NCBI GenBank assembly: GCA_902776645.1
Contig: CACYQT010000001.1
Coordinates: 159,410 to 223,409 of the forward strand
Direction: 5' to 3'
From: an uncultured bacterium
Lineage (GTDB): Bacteria > Verrucomicrobiota > Lentisphaeria > Oligosphaerales > Oligosphaeraceae
DNA: 64,000 nucleotides
Below the pieces are notes generated by a model. The model had not been told where the DNA came from and made no database searches. It was given only the letters and a program-made list of their open reading frames with translations. Positions 28,796 through 37,243 of the stretch are shown here, one piece after another. How positions within the stretch are numbered: the first letter of the stretch is position 1; each line of letters opens with the position of its first letter. Made by a program: the position numbers and the translations under genes.

Positions 28796-31700
28796 CTAAT
28801 CGAGCCGATAGGCCAGAATCTTCTCCTTCTTGCGGATGACCATATCCGCCCAGGCTGCGTGGTCGCCCGTCGAATTGCCCGTGGGGCCGACGTCCGACAC
28901 AAGCCGCATGGTCACTTTCTTGCCGCGCCATTTGGACAGATCCGCCGTGAACGGAATCCATTTGTGCTCCGCCAGCGTCGTTTCGCCCAGCAGCGTTTCC
29001 GGCTGGCCTTCCGCCACGACGAAAAACATGAAATGGATACCGTCGCCAATGTCCGTCCTGTCACGCTTGCCAAGTGACGCCTGGAAGACGAGTTCGTCTT
29101 CATCTGGCAGCGTCGTCTCAATGCGTGCGTACGCGCAACCGGTCTTGCCTTTCTGCCATGGCGGATGAATGAAGAATGCGTCTTTATACACACCGCCGCA
29201 GGACATGCCCGCGATTTCGCAATGCGCACCGACTTCCGTCATGTCGAACGCCTCTTCTTCGCCTCCTTTGACGCGGACTCTCGCGCCTGGCTTGAAGTCT
29301 TTCATGAAGCCGTCATAGACGATCTTGTGGACAAGATCACAAACGAGCGTGCCCTTCCAGACATATTCCACCTTGCCCGAACGGAACGTCACGGACAGCG
29401 GCTTCTTGCCTTCCTCCGTCGGTTCCGGAAGATTGAAACTCACGTCAGCGGAACCTTTTGCGTCGATAGCGACCGCCTTCTCTTCATTTGTCAGATTGAG
29501 CGTCGCCGTCGCGTTGACATCATGCGGGAACGGATTGCGCAGGCGGCAGACCAGACGGCCGTTGTCCAACGACGCTTTGACGTCCAGCAGATTGGCGATG
29601 ACGAAGCAGATGTCGTCGTCGCCATGTCTGAACCAGACGCGTTCGCCGGGCTTTCCGCTGAACTGCTTCGTCACAGGGCCGTCCGGCGTCTGGATGACGA
29701 CGTCTTCGCCTGCCGCGATCAGATATTTGTCCGACGACAGCCGCGTTTCCCGCGTGCTGAACGTCCGGTCGATCCGATAGCTGAACGCACCTTCGACGGG
29801 CTCCACGTAGAGCAACCCGCGGCAACGGCGCAACTTGGCTGGCCCCAAGTCTTTGCAATCGTAGTCGAACGCATGGGCGTCGCCGCCGTCTATCGCGAAA
29901 CCGCAGTCCGCGCCGTTCAGTTGCACGATCTCCCAGTAGTTTCCTTTATCGACGCGGCAGACCGCCGCTCCCACGCCGTCCGCCTTCGGGAAGGCATGGA
30001 ATTTGTTGCGGCCATCGATGTAGATGTATTCTTCCGAATCCGCGTAATCCGCGCGCGAACCGTCCTGCTCGTTGGAGAAAACGGTGTTTAGCCCATCGTC
30101 CGTCCAGCATTCGAAAGCGTTGGGAACCAAGTGGAAACGACGGCCCAGATGGGTGACGTCCATCATCTCGTCCATGTTGCCGTTGGCGACGACGTGCGTC
30201 CCGTCCGCGTAATCGACCACCAGCTGGCTGCGGTTGATGGCGCCGTTCAACAACGCCGCCGTGACGTCGTGCAGGCCGCCGTTTTCATCGGCGTAGCGGA
30301 TGCTCGTGGCGGGAACCTGCGTGTAGCGCGACTGGATCTGCTGGAGGAGGAAGTAGCCTCTGAAGGCGATGTTCATGCCGCTTGGGCTGCCGATCAGATG
30401 GCCCGGATGGCCGAAAGCCACGGTCGCCGTCAGGAAGCGGTCCACCTGCGCGGACCAGTCGTTGGCATAACGGCCGCGGGCCTTTGTTCCGTTGAGGAAC
30501 ATGCCTGTGTCGCCCATGCCGACATTGCATTCCAGATCATGGATTTTCCGCAAGTCGAAATCGACGAGCCATGGACGGTCCGCGATCTTGTAGTAGCGAT
30601 CCTGCGCATAGTTGCCGTCCGTCAGGCCGCTGTAGAAGCAGAAATGCGGCCCTTCCGAATAGACGGGACCGCCCCACGCTTTCTTCTGCAGTAGCATGAT
30701 TTCGCCGAAGGCGTAGAAGACCTGCGCGAACGTCCCGCCGCCGGGCACACGCCAGTCGTAGTCGCAACGTCCCCAAGGTGTTACGGATGTATGGACATCG
30801 CAGTACGCCGTGCTGAAATGGAACTTCTCCTGGATGATCGGCGAAAGTTTTTCGCAGTATTCGACGCCTCGCAGCGGTTTCGGCGCGTAGCAGCGGGCCC
30901 ACGCGGGCATCAGCTGGTTGTCCGCCGTGCGCGCCACCATGTCCGTGCTCCAATATTCGTTCACGGGGGCGAAATCCGTGAAGTTGTTGTAGGGCCCGTA
31001 GTAGAATCCGAGCGTGTCCTGCATGTAGCGCGAATAGTCGTAGAAGCCCTGGTCGCCGCCTTTTTTCGGGGCGGCCTTGATGCGGAACGTGAAGCTTTCG
31101 CCGTCGTCACGCCAGCAGTTTTCATGGTCGCGCACGAGGCAGTGGCGCAGGCCGTGCCGCCAGAACGCATACCAGTACTGTTTGTCCTTTTCGCGGACGC
31201 TGGCCGGATAATATGTCCACAACACCTTGCCCGCCACATGCTTCCACGGTGACTGCGGGTTCGGGATGTTCGGCAGATGCTCTTCGAACTTCGGCCCGAT
31301 GGTCACGAAGAAACGTTCATAGACGTCGTTGCGTTCGCCGTTGGTTTTCGGAATGTAGGAGACGCCGCCGTTCATCCACGCCATTGCCGCCTTGGCGGCT
31401 GGTGCGCCTAGAACGGTGCTCGCGTTGGAAAGATACCAGTCCGTATGGCCAGACACGAATATTGGTGTCTGGCCAGCCTTCGCCATGACGACGGCCGGCG
31501 CGATGCTGCTGCCGTAGGAATAATACGGTATGCGCACATCCTTCATGTCCGCAAGCCCCGTCACGCCGCCGTAGGAGACGCCGCCGATCCTGCCGCCTCT
31601 CGCGATCGTGTCGATGACCAGCGTTTTGCCGCGCAACGAGAACGTGTAGGAAACATTCGCCTCCACGCCGCCTTTCGCGACATGCCACTGTGTGGAGATT

Positions 31701-32692
31701 TTATTTCCAACTTGTTGTATTCCTTTGAGTTCCGTCTTGTCCGGAAGCTCGCCGTCGCCCTTTCCAGGGAAGAGAACGCCGCCGTTCTGCAACGGCTTGA
31801 AGGACGGTTCGTTGTTCCATTGGGCGGTGAAATCCGTCCAATTGCCTGCCTTCGGTTCGTAGGTGATCGACAATTTTCCGTCGCTTCCGTCATAGTTGAA
31901 AACAGCCGTCTGGCCGTTCAACTCAACAGCGTTTTTTGAACCGTCCGCGGCGCTGTCCGGCAGAATCGTGTCTTCACGGTTCGGGAAGGGCAAGATCTTG
32001 TCCTGTAACGTGTTGATGCCTGGATCCTGCCCGGGGAACAACGCGATGCCGCGCCGTGCGCGCGGCGGAAACGACAATGGCTTGAATTCTTCTTTGAACA
32101 ACGTCAGGCTGTCGAAGAAGAGAAAACGGTCCTCCTTATTGCCGGCGTTCGTGATGCGAATGCCGGAGAACACGGTGCCCGGCTGATGCAGAAGTTTCTG
32201 TTCCGCAACGGTTAAGCGTTTATGGCAGAGGAACCATTCTTTCCAGCCGACCGTGCAGAGGAAAATAGCCGTCTCTTTTCCGTCGGGCGTCATGAACAGG
32301 ACGGAAATGCTCACGCGGGGCGTTCCCGCGTCCGGAACCCAATACCAGTTGTTGCCATAGACCCACAGGCCGAGGGCGTCGAAATCCGCGGGAACTTCCT
32401 TCTTCACAGGCGGTCGCACGGTGACCGTCTTTGTGCCTTGCCCGTCCGCACGATACGCCAGTTTCAGGACATAGTCGCCGAAAAGCTGCTGCTCACGGGA
32501 CCGTTCGGCCGTCGCGACGGCTCCGTTGCCTTCCGTTTGCCAAACTGCCTCCGCTTCAAAATCTTCGAACTGCGGATGGTCGTCTTCCTTGCGGTTCGCC
32601 CAGTCCATTTCGTATGGCCGCTTGCCGACGGGCTGCGCGCCGATGCACGCACTGGTCAGCAGCATGAACGCCAACGGCATCATGTGTCTCAT
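28796..32692 (-). CDS. Large secreted protein of unknown function, probably glycan-active
   Basis: This 1298-residue protein is one of the two largest in the window. It has a signal peptide (about 1-19, LTSACIGA; possibly a lipoprotein). A jelly-roll-like start (about 35-210) is followed by a beta-rich region. The central section (about 480-800) looks like a TIM barrel, with EYWSTDMVARTADNQLMPAW, STAYCDVHTS and YSEGPHFCFYSGLTDG. Several beta domains come next, and a final jelly roll with WIPFTADLSKWRGKKVTMRL. I do not recognise the family. Context and architecture suggest polysaccharide degradation. Start ATG follows TAAGGAGATGCT. Confidence 0.7.
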   Translation of the reverse strand: MRHMMPLAFMLLTSACIGAQPVGKRPYEMDWANRKEDDHPQFEDFEAEAVWQTEGNGAVATAERSREQQLFGDYVLKLAYRADGQGTKTVTVRPPVKKEVPADFDALGLWVYGNNWYWVPDAGTPRVSISVLFMTPDGKETAIFLCTVGWKEWFLCHKRLTVAEQKLLHQPGTVFSGIRITNAGNKEDRFLFFDSLTLFKEEFKPLSFPPRARRGIALFPGQDPGINTLQDKILPFPNREDTILPDSAADGSKNAVELNGQTAVFNYDGSDGKLSITYEPKAGNWTDFTAQWNNEPSFKPLQNGGVLFPGKGDGELPDKTELKGIQQVGNKISTQWHVAKGGVEANVSYTFSLRGKTLVIDTIARGGRIGGVSYGGVTGLADMKDVRIPYYSYGSSIAPAVVMAKAGQTPIFVSGHTDWYLSNASTVLGAPAAKAAMAWMNGGVSYIPKTNGERNDVYERFFVTIGPKFEEHLPNIPNPQSPWKHVAGKVLWTYYPASVREKDKQYWYAFWRHGLRHCLVRDHENCWRDDGESFTFRIKAAPKKGGDQGFYDYSRYMQDTLGFYYGPYNNFTDFAPVNEYWSTDMVARTADNQLMPAWARCYAPKPLRGVEYCEKLSPIIQEKFHFSTAYCDVHTSVTPWGRCDYDWRVPGGGTFAQVFYAFGEIMLLQKKAWGGPVYSEGPHFCFYSGLTDGNYAQDRYYKIADRPWLVDFDLRKIHDLECNVGMGDTGMFLNGTKARGRYANDWSAQVDRFLTATVAFGHPGHLIGSPSGMNIAFRGYFLLQQIQSRYTQVPATSIRYADENGGLHDVTAALLNGAINRSQLVVDYADGTHVVANGNMDEMMDVTHLGRRFHLVPNAFECWTDDGLNTVFSNEQDGSRADYADSEEYIYIDGRNKFHAFPKADGVGAAVCRVDKGNYWEIVQLNGADCGFAIDGGDAHAFDYDCKDLGPAKLRRCRGLLYVEPVEGAFSYRIDRTFSTRETRLSSDKYLIAAGEDVVIQTPDGPVTKQFSGKPGERVWFRHGDDDICFVIANLLDVKASLDNGRLVCRLRNPFPHDVNATATLNLTNEEKAVAIDAKGSADVSFNLPEPTEEGKKPLSVTFRSGKVEYVWKGTLVCDLVHKIVYDGFMKDFKPGARVRVKGGEEEAFDMTEVGAHCEIAGMSCGGVYKDAFFIHPPWQKGKTGCAYARIETTLPDEDELVFQASLGKRDRTDIGDGIHFMFFVVAEGQPETLLGETTLAEHKWIPFTADLSKWRGKKVTMRLVSDVGPTGNSTGDHAAWADMVIRKKEKILAYRLD

Positions 32693-32808
32693 AGCATCTC
32701 CTTATGTGGATATTGGTGATTGAGTATGATTATACATAAACGGTTTTCCATATTATATTGTATAGTGATTTGAAAAGCCAATTCAGCATGCAAAAAAAAA
32801 GAGGGATT

Positions 32809-34341
32809 ATGCGCCAGTTTCTACGATTTGAAAATGTTTCTTTTACTTATCCGAGCATGCTGAATCCGCTGCTGGAGAACGTCAACGCGCATTTCATGCC
32901 CGGCTGGACGGGCATCGTCGGCGCGAACGGTTGCGGAAAATCCACGCTGCTCCGCCTCGCCTCCGGCGAATTGGAGCCGACCAGCGGAACGATCCATCAG
33001 CTCGGTTCGTCCGTCTATGTCCTTCAACGGACGGATGATCCGCCGGAAGACTGGCATGAGTTCCTTGAATCCGACGACTTTGAAGCGGATGAATGGCGCC
33101 GCAAGCTCAACATTTCTCTTGATTGGCATGACCGTTGGGACACGCTCAGCCACGGCGAACGGAAACGCTCGCAGATCGCCGTCGCCCTGTGGAAACAGCC
33201 TGAACTGCTTGCGTTGGACGAACCGACAAACCATATCGACGCGGCTGCGCGGCGTCTGCTCATCGACAGCCTCCGCCAATTCCATGGCGTCGGCCTGCTC
33301 GTCAGCCATGACCGCGAACTGCTGGACGCGCTCTGCCGCCAGTGCCTGTTCATCTTCCCGCCGAACGCCGTGATGCGTTCGGGCGGCGTGACCGTCGGCA
33401 TGGAGGAGGACCGCCGTGAGCAGGCGGACGCCCGTGAAAAGTACGATCAGGCCAGCGGCGCCGCCCGCCGCCTCCGCGAAGCCGCCCAGCAGTCGCGTGA
33501 AGCCGCCCAGCAGCGGGCCGCCGAACACAAGAATGATCGCAACAAGATCGCGCCGTTGCACGACCATGACGGCCGTTTCCAACGCCGTCTCGCAAAGCTC
33601 TCGAATAAAGACGAATGGGGCATGAAGCAGGGCGCCGCGCTCAACAAGCGTGCGCAGAAATTGGACGATTCGCGAAACGGCCTCAACATCCGGAAGGAAT
33701 ACAAGATGGGATTCTGGCTTGAGGACAACGGCTGCTCGACGCGAAACCATGTTCTGAAAATCGCCGCCGGCGAACTTCCGCTCGGCGGTGGCCGCACGCT
33801 TCATTTTCCGGAATTGATGCTTGGCGCGACGGATCGCGTCGCGCTGACAGGGCCGAACGGCTTCGGCAAATCCACGTTAATCAAGGAGTTGCTCAAGCAT
33901 GTCAACGTGCCGGAAGAACGGCTCATCTACATTCCGCAGGAGATTTCCGCCGCCGAATCACGCGACATTCTTGCGGATGTCGCGCGTCTTCCGAAAGACC
34001 AGCTTGGCCGCGTCATGACAAGCGTCAGCGAACTCGGCTCGCGCCCAGGCCGTCTGCTGGAAAGCGAACAGTCCAGCCCGGGCGAAATCCGCAAGATCCT
34101 GCTCGCGCTCGGCGTCAACCGCGGCCCCCATCTCATCATCATGGACGAACCGACGAACCACATGGATCTTCCTTCCATCCAATGCCTTGAGGAGGCCTTG
34201 GCGGACTGCCCGTGCGCCCTCCTGCTCGTCAGCCATGACGAACTTTTCCTCCGCAAGCTCGTGGAAATCCGCTGGCATCTCCAGCCAGACACTAACGGAA
34301 ATGACGTCCGGCTGGAGATTTCACGGAATATCGATTTCTAG
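32809..34341 (+). CDS. ABC-F family ATPase
   Basis: A 510-residue protein with two ABC ATPase domains and no membrane segments, so an ABC-F type (translation factor or antibiotic-resistance-like) protein rather than a transporter. First domain: Walker A GANGCGKST (38-46), signature LSHGERKR (about 114), Walker B LALDEPTNHID (about 135-145). A charged helical linker (about 200-290) follows. Second domain: LTGPNGFGKSTL (about 346), SPGEIRKILLALG, IIMDEPTNHMD. Both signatures deviate from LSGGQ (SHGE and SPGE). ATG 32809 follows GAGGG; longer TTG/ATG starts lack a good site. Confidence 0.88.
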   Translation: MRQFLRFENVSFTYPSMLNPLLENVNAHFMPGWTGIVGANGCGKSTLLRLASGELEPTSGTIHQLGSSVYVLQRTDDPPEDWHEFLESDDFEADEWRRKLNISLDWHDRWDTLSHGERKRSQIAVALWKQPELLALDEPTNHIDAAARRLLIDSLRQFHGVGLLVSHDRELLDALCRQCLFIFPPNAVMRSGGVTVGMEEDRREQADAREKYDQASGAARRLREAAQQSREAAQQRAAEHKNDRNKIAPLHDHDGRFQRRLAKLSNKDEWGMKQGAALNKRAQKLDDSRNGLNIRKEYKMGFWLEDNGCSTRNHVLKIAAGELPLGGGRTLHFPELMLGATDRVALTGPNGFGKSTLIKELLKHVNVPEERLIYIPQEISAAESRDILADVARLPKDQLGRVMTSVSELGSRPGRLLESEQSSPGEIRKILLALGVNRGPHLIIMDEPTNHMDLPSIQCLEEALADCPCALLLVSHDELFLRKLVEIRWHLQPDTNGNDVRLEISRNIDF

Positions 34342-34349
34342 ATTTTTTG

Positions 34350-34404
34350 TATCACATGTTGCAATTGTGGGCCTTCGTATTATCTTTGTAACAACATTGT
34401 GATA
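34350..34404 (+). promoter_or_regulatory. Promoter and inverted-repeat operator of the toxin-antitoxin pair
   Basis: TTGCAA (34359-34364), 16-nt spacer, TATCTT (34381-34386). The two boxes are bracketed by an inverted repeat, TATCACATGTTG (34350-34361) and CAACATTGTGATA (34392-34404), as expected for an operator bound by the AbrB-type antitoxin or the complex. Transcription would start close to the right arm. Confidence 0.65.
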
Positions 34405-34430
34405 ACAAAAATTAGCAAAGGAACCTGTCT

Positions 34431-34658
34431 ATGCTAAAAACGCTTACACGTCATGGAAATAGCGCCGCACTTGTCATCGAACGCCCGATACTTGAACTCC
34501 TCAATGCGGATATCAACACGACATTCGATATAACCACGGATGGAACGGCGCTGATTCTCACACCCGTTCGTGACGAAGCACAGCTGACGGCGACGCGCGC
34601 CTCCATTGAGCGTATCGGGAAACGCTATCGCAAATCTTTCGAGGAACTGGCCAAATGA
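34431..34658 (+). CDS. AbrB/MazE-type antitoxin
   Basis: This 75-residue protein has the SpoVT/AbrB swapped-hairpin DNA-binding domain at residues about 1-48 (LKTLTRHGNSAALVIERPIL, FDITTDGTALILTP). A helical C-terminal tail (52-75) probably binds and blocks the toxin. Its stop overlaps the toxin start by 4 nt (ATGA), so translation is coupled. It should repress its own promoter through the flanking inverted repeat. AAAGGAACC precedes the ATG. Confidence 0.88.
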   Translation: MLKTLTRHGNSAALVIERPILELLNADINTTFDITTDGTALILTPVRDEAQLTATRASIERIGKRYRKSFEELAK

Positions 34659-35059
34659 CAGATCAGCCGGTATTTCTCACGTTGGCGGATGTTCTGGAAA
34701 TTCACCTCTACCAGCTGGTGCATTTTGGTGGAAGTTCTGGCATCAGGGATCTCAATCTGCTCAAATCGGCCGTCGCCATGCCGCAGATGTCCTTCGGCGG
34801 CGTCATGCTCCATGAAGACATTTACGAAATGGCCGCCGCCTACTTGTTTCATCTTGTGGAAAACCATCCTTTCATTGATGGAAACAAGCGGACAGGCGCA
34901 ATGGCGGCAATCGTGTTTCTTGATGTCAACGGAGTTGAATTCAATGCCACGGATGAAGATTTCACGACGATGGTTCTTCAAGTCGCTTCAGGAAAAATGG
35001 CGAAACCCGCCATTACAGAATTCTTGAAGAACCATTGCTCTCAGACGCGGCCGCAGTGA
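34655..35059 (+). CDS. doc: Doc (death-on-curing) family toxin
   Basis: A 134-residue Fic-fold toxin. The catalytic loop HPFIDGNKRTG is at residues 71-81 (His71, Asp75, Arg79), matching the HxFx(D/A)GNKR motif. Doc proteins phosphorylate EF-Tu and stop translation. The preceding AbrB-type partner, instead of the classic Phd antitoxin, is a known alternative pairing. Full length, with intact catalytic residues. It converges on an amidohydrolase remnant and a structured repeat. Confidence 0.92.
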   Translation: MTDQPVFLTLADVLEIHLYQLVHFGGSSGIRDLNLLKSAVAMPQMSFGGVMLHEDIYEMAAAYLFHLVENHPFIDGNKRTGAMAAIVFLDVNGVEFNATDEDFTTMVLQVASGKMAKPAITEFLKNHCSQTRPQ

Positions 35060-35060
35060 A

Positions 35061-35120
35061 TCAATTCACCAGCCTTTCCGCATTGCCCGCGTAGATCTTC
35101 TGAATGATTGTATCGTTCAT
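35061..35120 (-). pseudogene. 3' remnant duplicating the amidohydrolase C-terminus
   Basis: On the minus strand this short frame reads IIQKIYAGNAERLVN, nearly the same as the last residues of the intact amidohydrolase 300 bp away (EILQKIYAGNAEKLVKA). Only the final codons are conserved, and repeat copy B separates the two. It looks like the leftover of a duplicated or recombined amidohydrolase gene. Confidence 0.6.
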
Positions 35121-35167
35121 TTTCTTGTTTTCCCACAGAGATTTATCGCATGACATCCTTTGCAACT

Positions 35168-35360
35168 CGCGAAGCGATGACAACCGCCGAGCCGCCGGAG
35201 CCGTTGGATTTTGTGCATGATTGGATTTCTTTTTCTGCAAATCAAACTTTTTGGAGTTTGTCGGCCCGGCGGTGAGGCATTTTCTGTCTATTCTGTGTGT
35301 TCTGTGGACTCTAATATGTTGATTTTTCGTGCTTTTCGTGCCTTTCGTGGTTCCTGTTAA
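35168..35360. repeat. Structured intergenic element, copy B
   Basis: The 5' arm GCC-GA-GCCGCCGGAGCCG (35186-35203) pairs with CGGCCCGGCGGT-GA-GGC (35262-35278), with one G-T wobble and a bulged A. The inner hairpin is CAAACT (35243-35248) with AGTTTG (35255-35260). The tail has TTCTGTGT and TTCGTGC/TTTCGTGG micro-repeats. Located between the Doc gene and the amidohydrolase. Confidence 0.82.
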
Positions 35361-35423
35361 ATGGTTTGACTGCTTCAAGATAATTCCATTTTAAAGTAGT
35401 CAAATTCCACCAATTTGTCTCGG

Positions 35424-36299
35424 TTACGCTTTCACCAATTTCTCCGCATTGCCCGCGTAGATCTTCTGCAGGATTTCCTGCGGCAGATTCAAAGAATTCA
35501 GGAACGTCTGGTGGACGTTGTCGAAATAGTCGCGCGCATAGCAAATGCGGTCCTGGAATTCCGTCAGAAATTCCACGGCGTATTCGGGGTCGCGGCTCAA
35601 GGCGAGATTGCCGGAGCCTGCCGAAATGTCGCAATAGAGGTTCGGATATTTCCGCAACAGCTTCGGAATGCGGCCTTCGCGAACGACGGGTGTGCCAGGC
35701 TTCGGATAGCGGGCCGTCTTCCAGATGTCGTCGTCGGAAATATGGACCCAGAAGCCGGGGGCGTGGCCCAAAAACGTCGTGTCCGGACAGGCCTTCAGGA
35801 CGTTTTCCAATGTGTCGATGGTGCCGCCCCACCATTCCGTGCGCGGTTGGTTCAGCGTCAGCTGGAAGTCGTAGTCGAAATGGAGGGTGACAGGCATGCC
35901 GAGATCGCCCGCCGTGCGGAACAGCCGCAGGCAGTCCGGATTGTCGTACATGACGCGGCATTTGACTTCACCGCAGCACTTTGCGCCATAGATGTCATGG
36001 GCGGCCTTCAGCTTGCGGGAGGCCTGCGGGTCGCGCGCGTCCGGAGCGTATCCGAGAATGAAGCGTTCGGGAGCGCGTTCCACGTAGGAGAGGCAACGCG
36101 CGAAAGGAATCGGGCCCGTCGTCGTGCCGAGAACGGGCGCGGGAATCACGGCCTCCGTCGATTCCGAATATTCGTTTCGTTCGCATTCCCAGCTGAAAAG
36201 CCACGTTTTGGAAATGCCGTATTGATCCATGTTGGCGATAAAACGCTCAAGATTGTGGCCATGCCAGTCCGGATGGTTATGCGCGTCAATGATTTTCAT
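35424..36299 (-). CDS. Amidohydrolase-family (amidohydrolase 2) protein
   Basis: A 291-residue metal-dependent TIM-barrel hydrolase. It starts IDAHNHPDWHG (first metal HxH), has TLHFDYDFQ and FLGHAPGFW as the later His positions, and ends with the typical NAEKLV tail. Members include decarboxylases and lactonases; substrate not predictable. No signal peptide. AAGGAGAAGTAAG precedes the ATG. The neighbouring sialidase-like and esterase genes diverge from it. Confidence 0.82.
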   Translation of the reverse strand: MKIIDAHNHPDWHGHNLERFIANMDQYGISKTWLFSWECERNEYSESTEAVIPAPVLGTTTGPIPFARCLSYVERAPERFILGYAPDARDPQASRKLKAAHDIYGAKCCGEVKCRVMYDNPDCLRLFRTAGDLGMPVTLHFDYDFQLTLNQPRTEWWGGTIDTLENVLKACPDTTFLGHAPGFWVHISDDDIWKTARYPKPGTPVVREGRIPKLLRKYPNLYCDISAGSGNLALSRDPEYAVEFLTEFQDRICYARDYFDNVHQTFLNSLNLPQEILQKIYAGNAEKLVKA

Positions 36300-36417
36300 C
36301 TTACTTCTCCTTAAAACATTTTTTCTTTTTTTGTTGAAAACTCCTGTTCTTATTCTAGATTATCTCCAACTTCGTCTTTCGCAAGCAAACCAACCATAAA
36401 AAATTAGGGAGCGCATC

Positions 36418-37173
36418 ATGTCATTCTGCGATCTGCACTGGTTCAGCAACGTCCTCGGCAAAGCCGTCAACACATGGGTCCTTCTGCCGGACACGGATGT
36501 CAAAGGACCGTATCCCGTCTTCTATCTCCTCCATGGCCTTTCCGACGACAACACCATCTGGATGCGCCGCACACGCATCGAATGCTATGTCGCGGGGCTG
36601 CCGCTCATCGTCGTCATGCCCGACGGCGGCCGCGGCTTCTACACCGACCACGCCCAAGGCCCGCATTGGGGCGAACATATCGCCAAGGAGCTGCCTGATT
36701 TCATCGAAAAGACATTCCACGCCCGCACGGACGGCAACGGCCGCGCCATCGGCGGCCTCTCCATGGGCGGCTACGGTGCCCTGCGGCTCGCCATGGGCAA
36801 TCCGGGCCGCTACTGCTCCGTCAACTGCCATTCCGGCTGCCTGACCTACGGTCATGTGAAATATGAATTCAGCACGCCCGGCCGCGAAGCAGAATACAGG
36901 GCGATGGTCGGCGAAAAGGACACGGGCGGCCCGTTCGACCTGTTCACCGCCACGGAAAACTGCCTGAAGACCGGTCTCGTCCCGAAAGTCAAAATCGACC
37001 ACGGCACCGAAGACTGGCTCCTCCCGCAGGCCCGCGAATATTCCGCCTTCCTCAAAAAGCTCGGCATCGAGCATGAATACAACGAATATCCGGGCAACCA
37101 CAATTGGGACTTCTGGGACACCCACATCCGCGAAGCCATCGAATTCCACGCGAAGAATCTTGGCATCAAATAG
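36418..37173 (+). CDS. Putative acyl/feruloyl-type esterase (Esterase D family)
   Basis: A 251-residue alpha/beta hydrolase. The nucleophile elbow is GGLSMGGYG (catalytic Ser), with YLLHGLSDD as oxyanion-hole loop, the acid in DHGTEDW and the catalytic His in PGNHNWDFW. It resembles tributyrin esterase EstA and acetyl-xylan or feruloyl esterases of polysaccharide loci. No signal peptide, so it may deacylate imported oligosaccharides. GGGAGCGCATC precedes the start. A micro-repeat separates it from the sialidase-like gene. Confidence 0.85.
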   Translation: MSFCDLHWFSNVLGKAVNTWVLLPDTDVKGPYPVFYLLHGLSDDNTIWMRRTRIECYVAGLPLIVVMPDGGRGFYTDHAQGPHWGEHIAKELPDFIEKTFHARTDGNGRAIGGLSMGGYGALRLAMGNPGRYCSVNCHSGCLTYGHVKYEFSTPGREAEYRAMVGEKDTGGPFDLFTATENCLKTGLVPKVKIDHGTEDWLLPQAREYSAFLKKLGIEHEYNEYPGNHNWDFWDTHIREAIEFHAKNLGIK

Positions 37174-37225
37174 CTTTTAGAATTCACTAGGATTCTAGGA
37201 TTCTAGAATTCTAGTTTTCTAGAAA
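37172..37225. repeat. GATTCTAGAATTCTAG micro-repeat
   Basis: Overlapping AGGATTCTAGGATTCTAGAATTCTAG units fill the gap between the esterase and the sialidase-like gene. No coding role seen. Confidence 0.7.
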
Positions 37226-37243
37226 AATGAAAAAGGCTTTCCC

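Noticed and set aside
34655..35059. Fic AMP-transferase rather than Doc
   Set aside because: The motif HPFIDGNKR lacks the canonical Fic HPFREGNGR pattern and the protein has the short Doc length with a cognate antitoxin.
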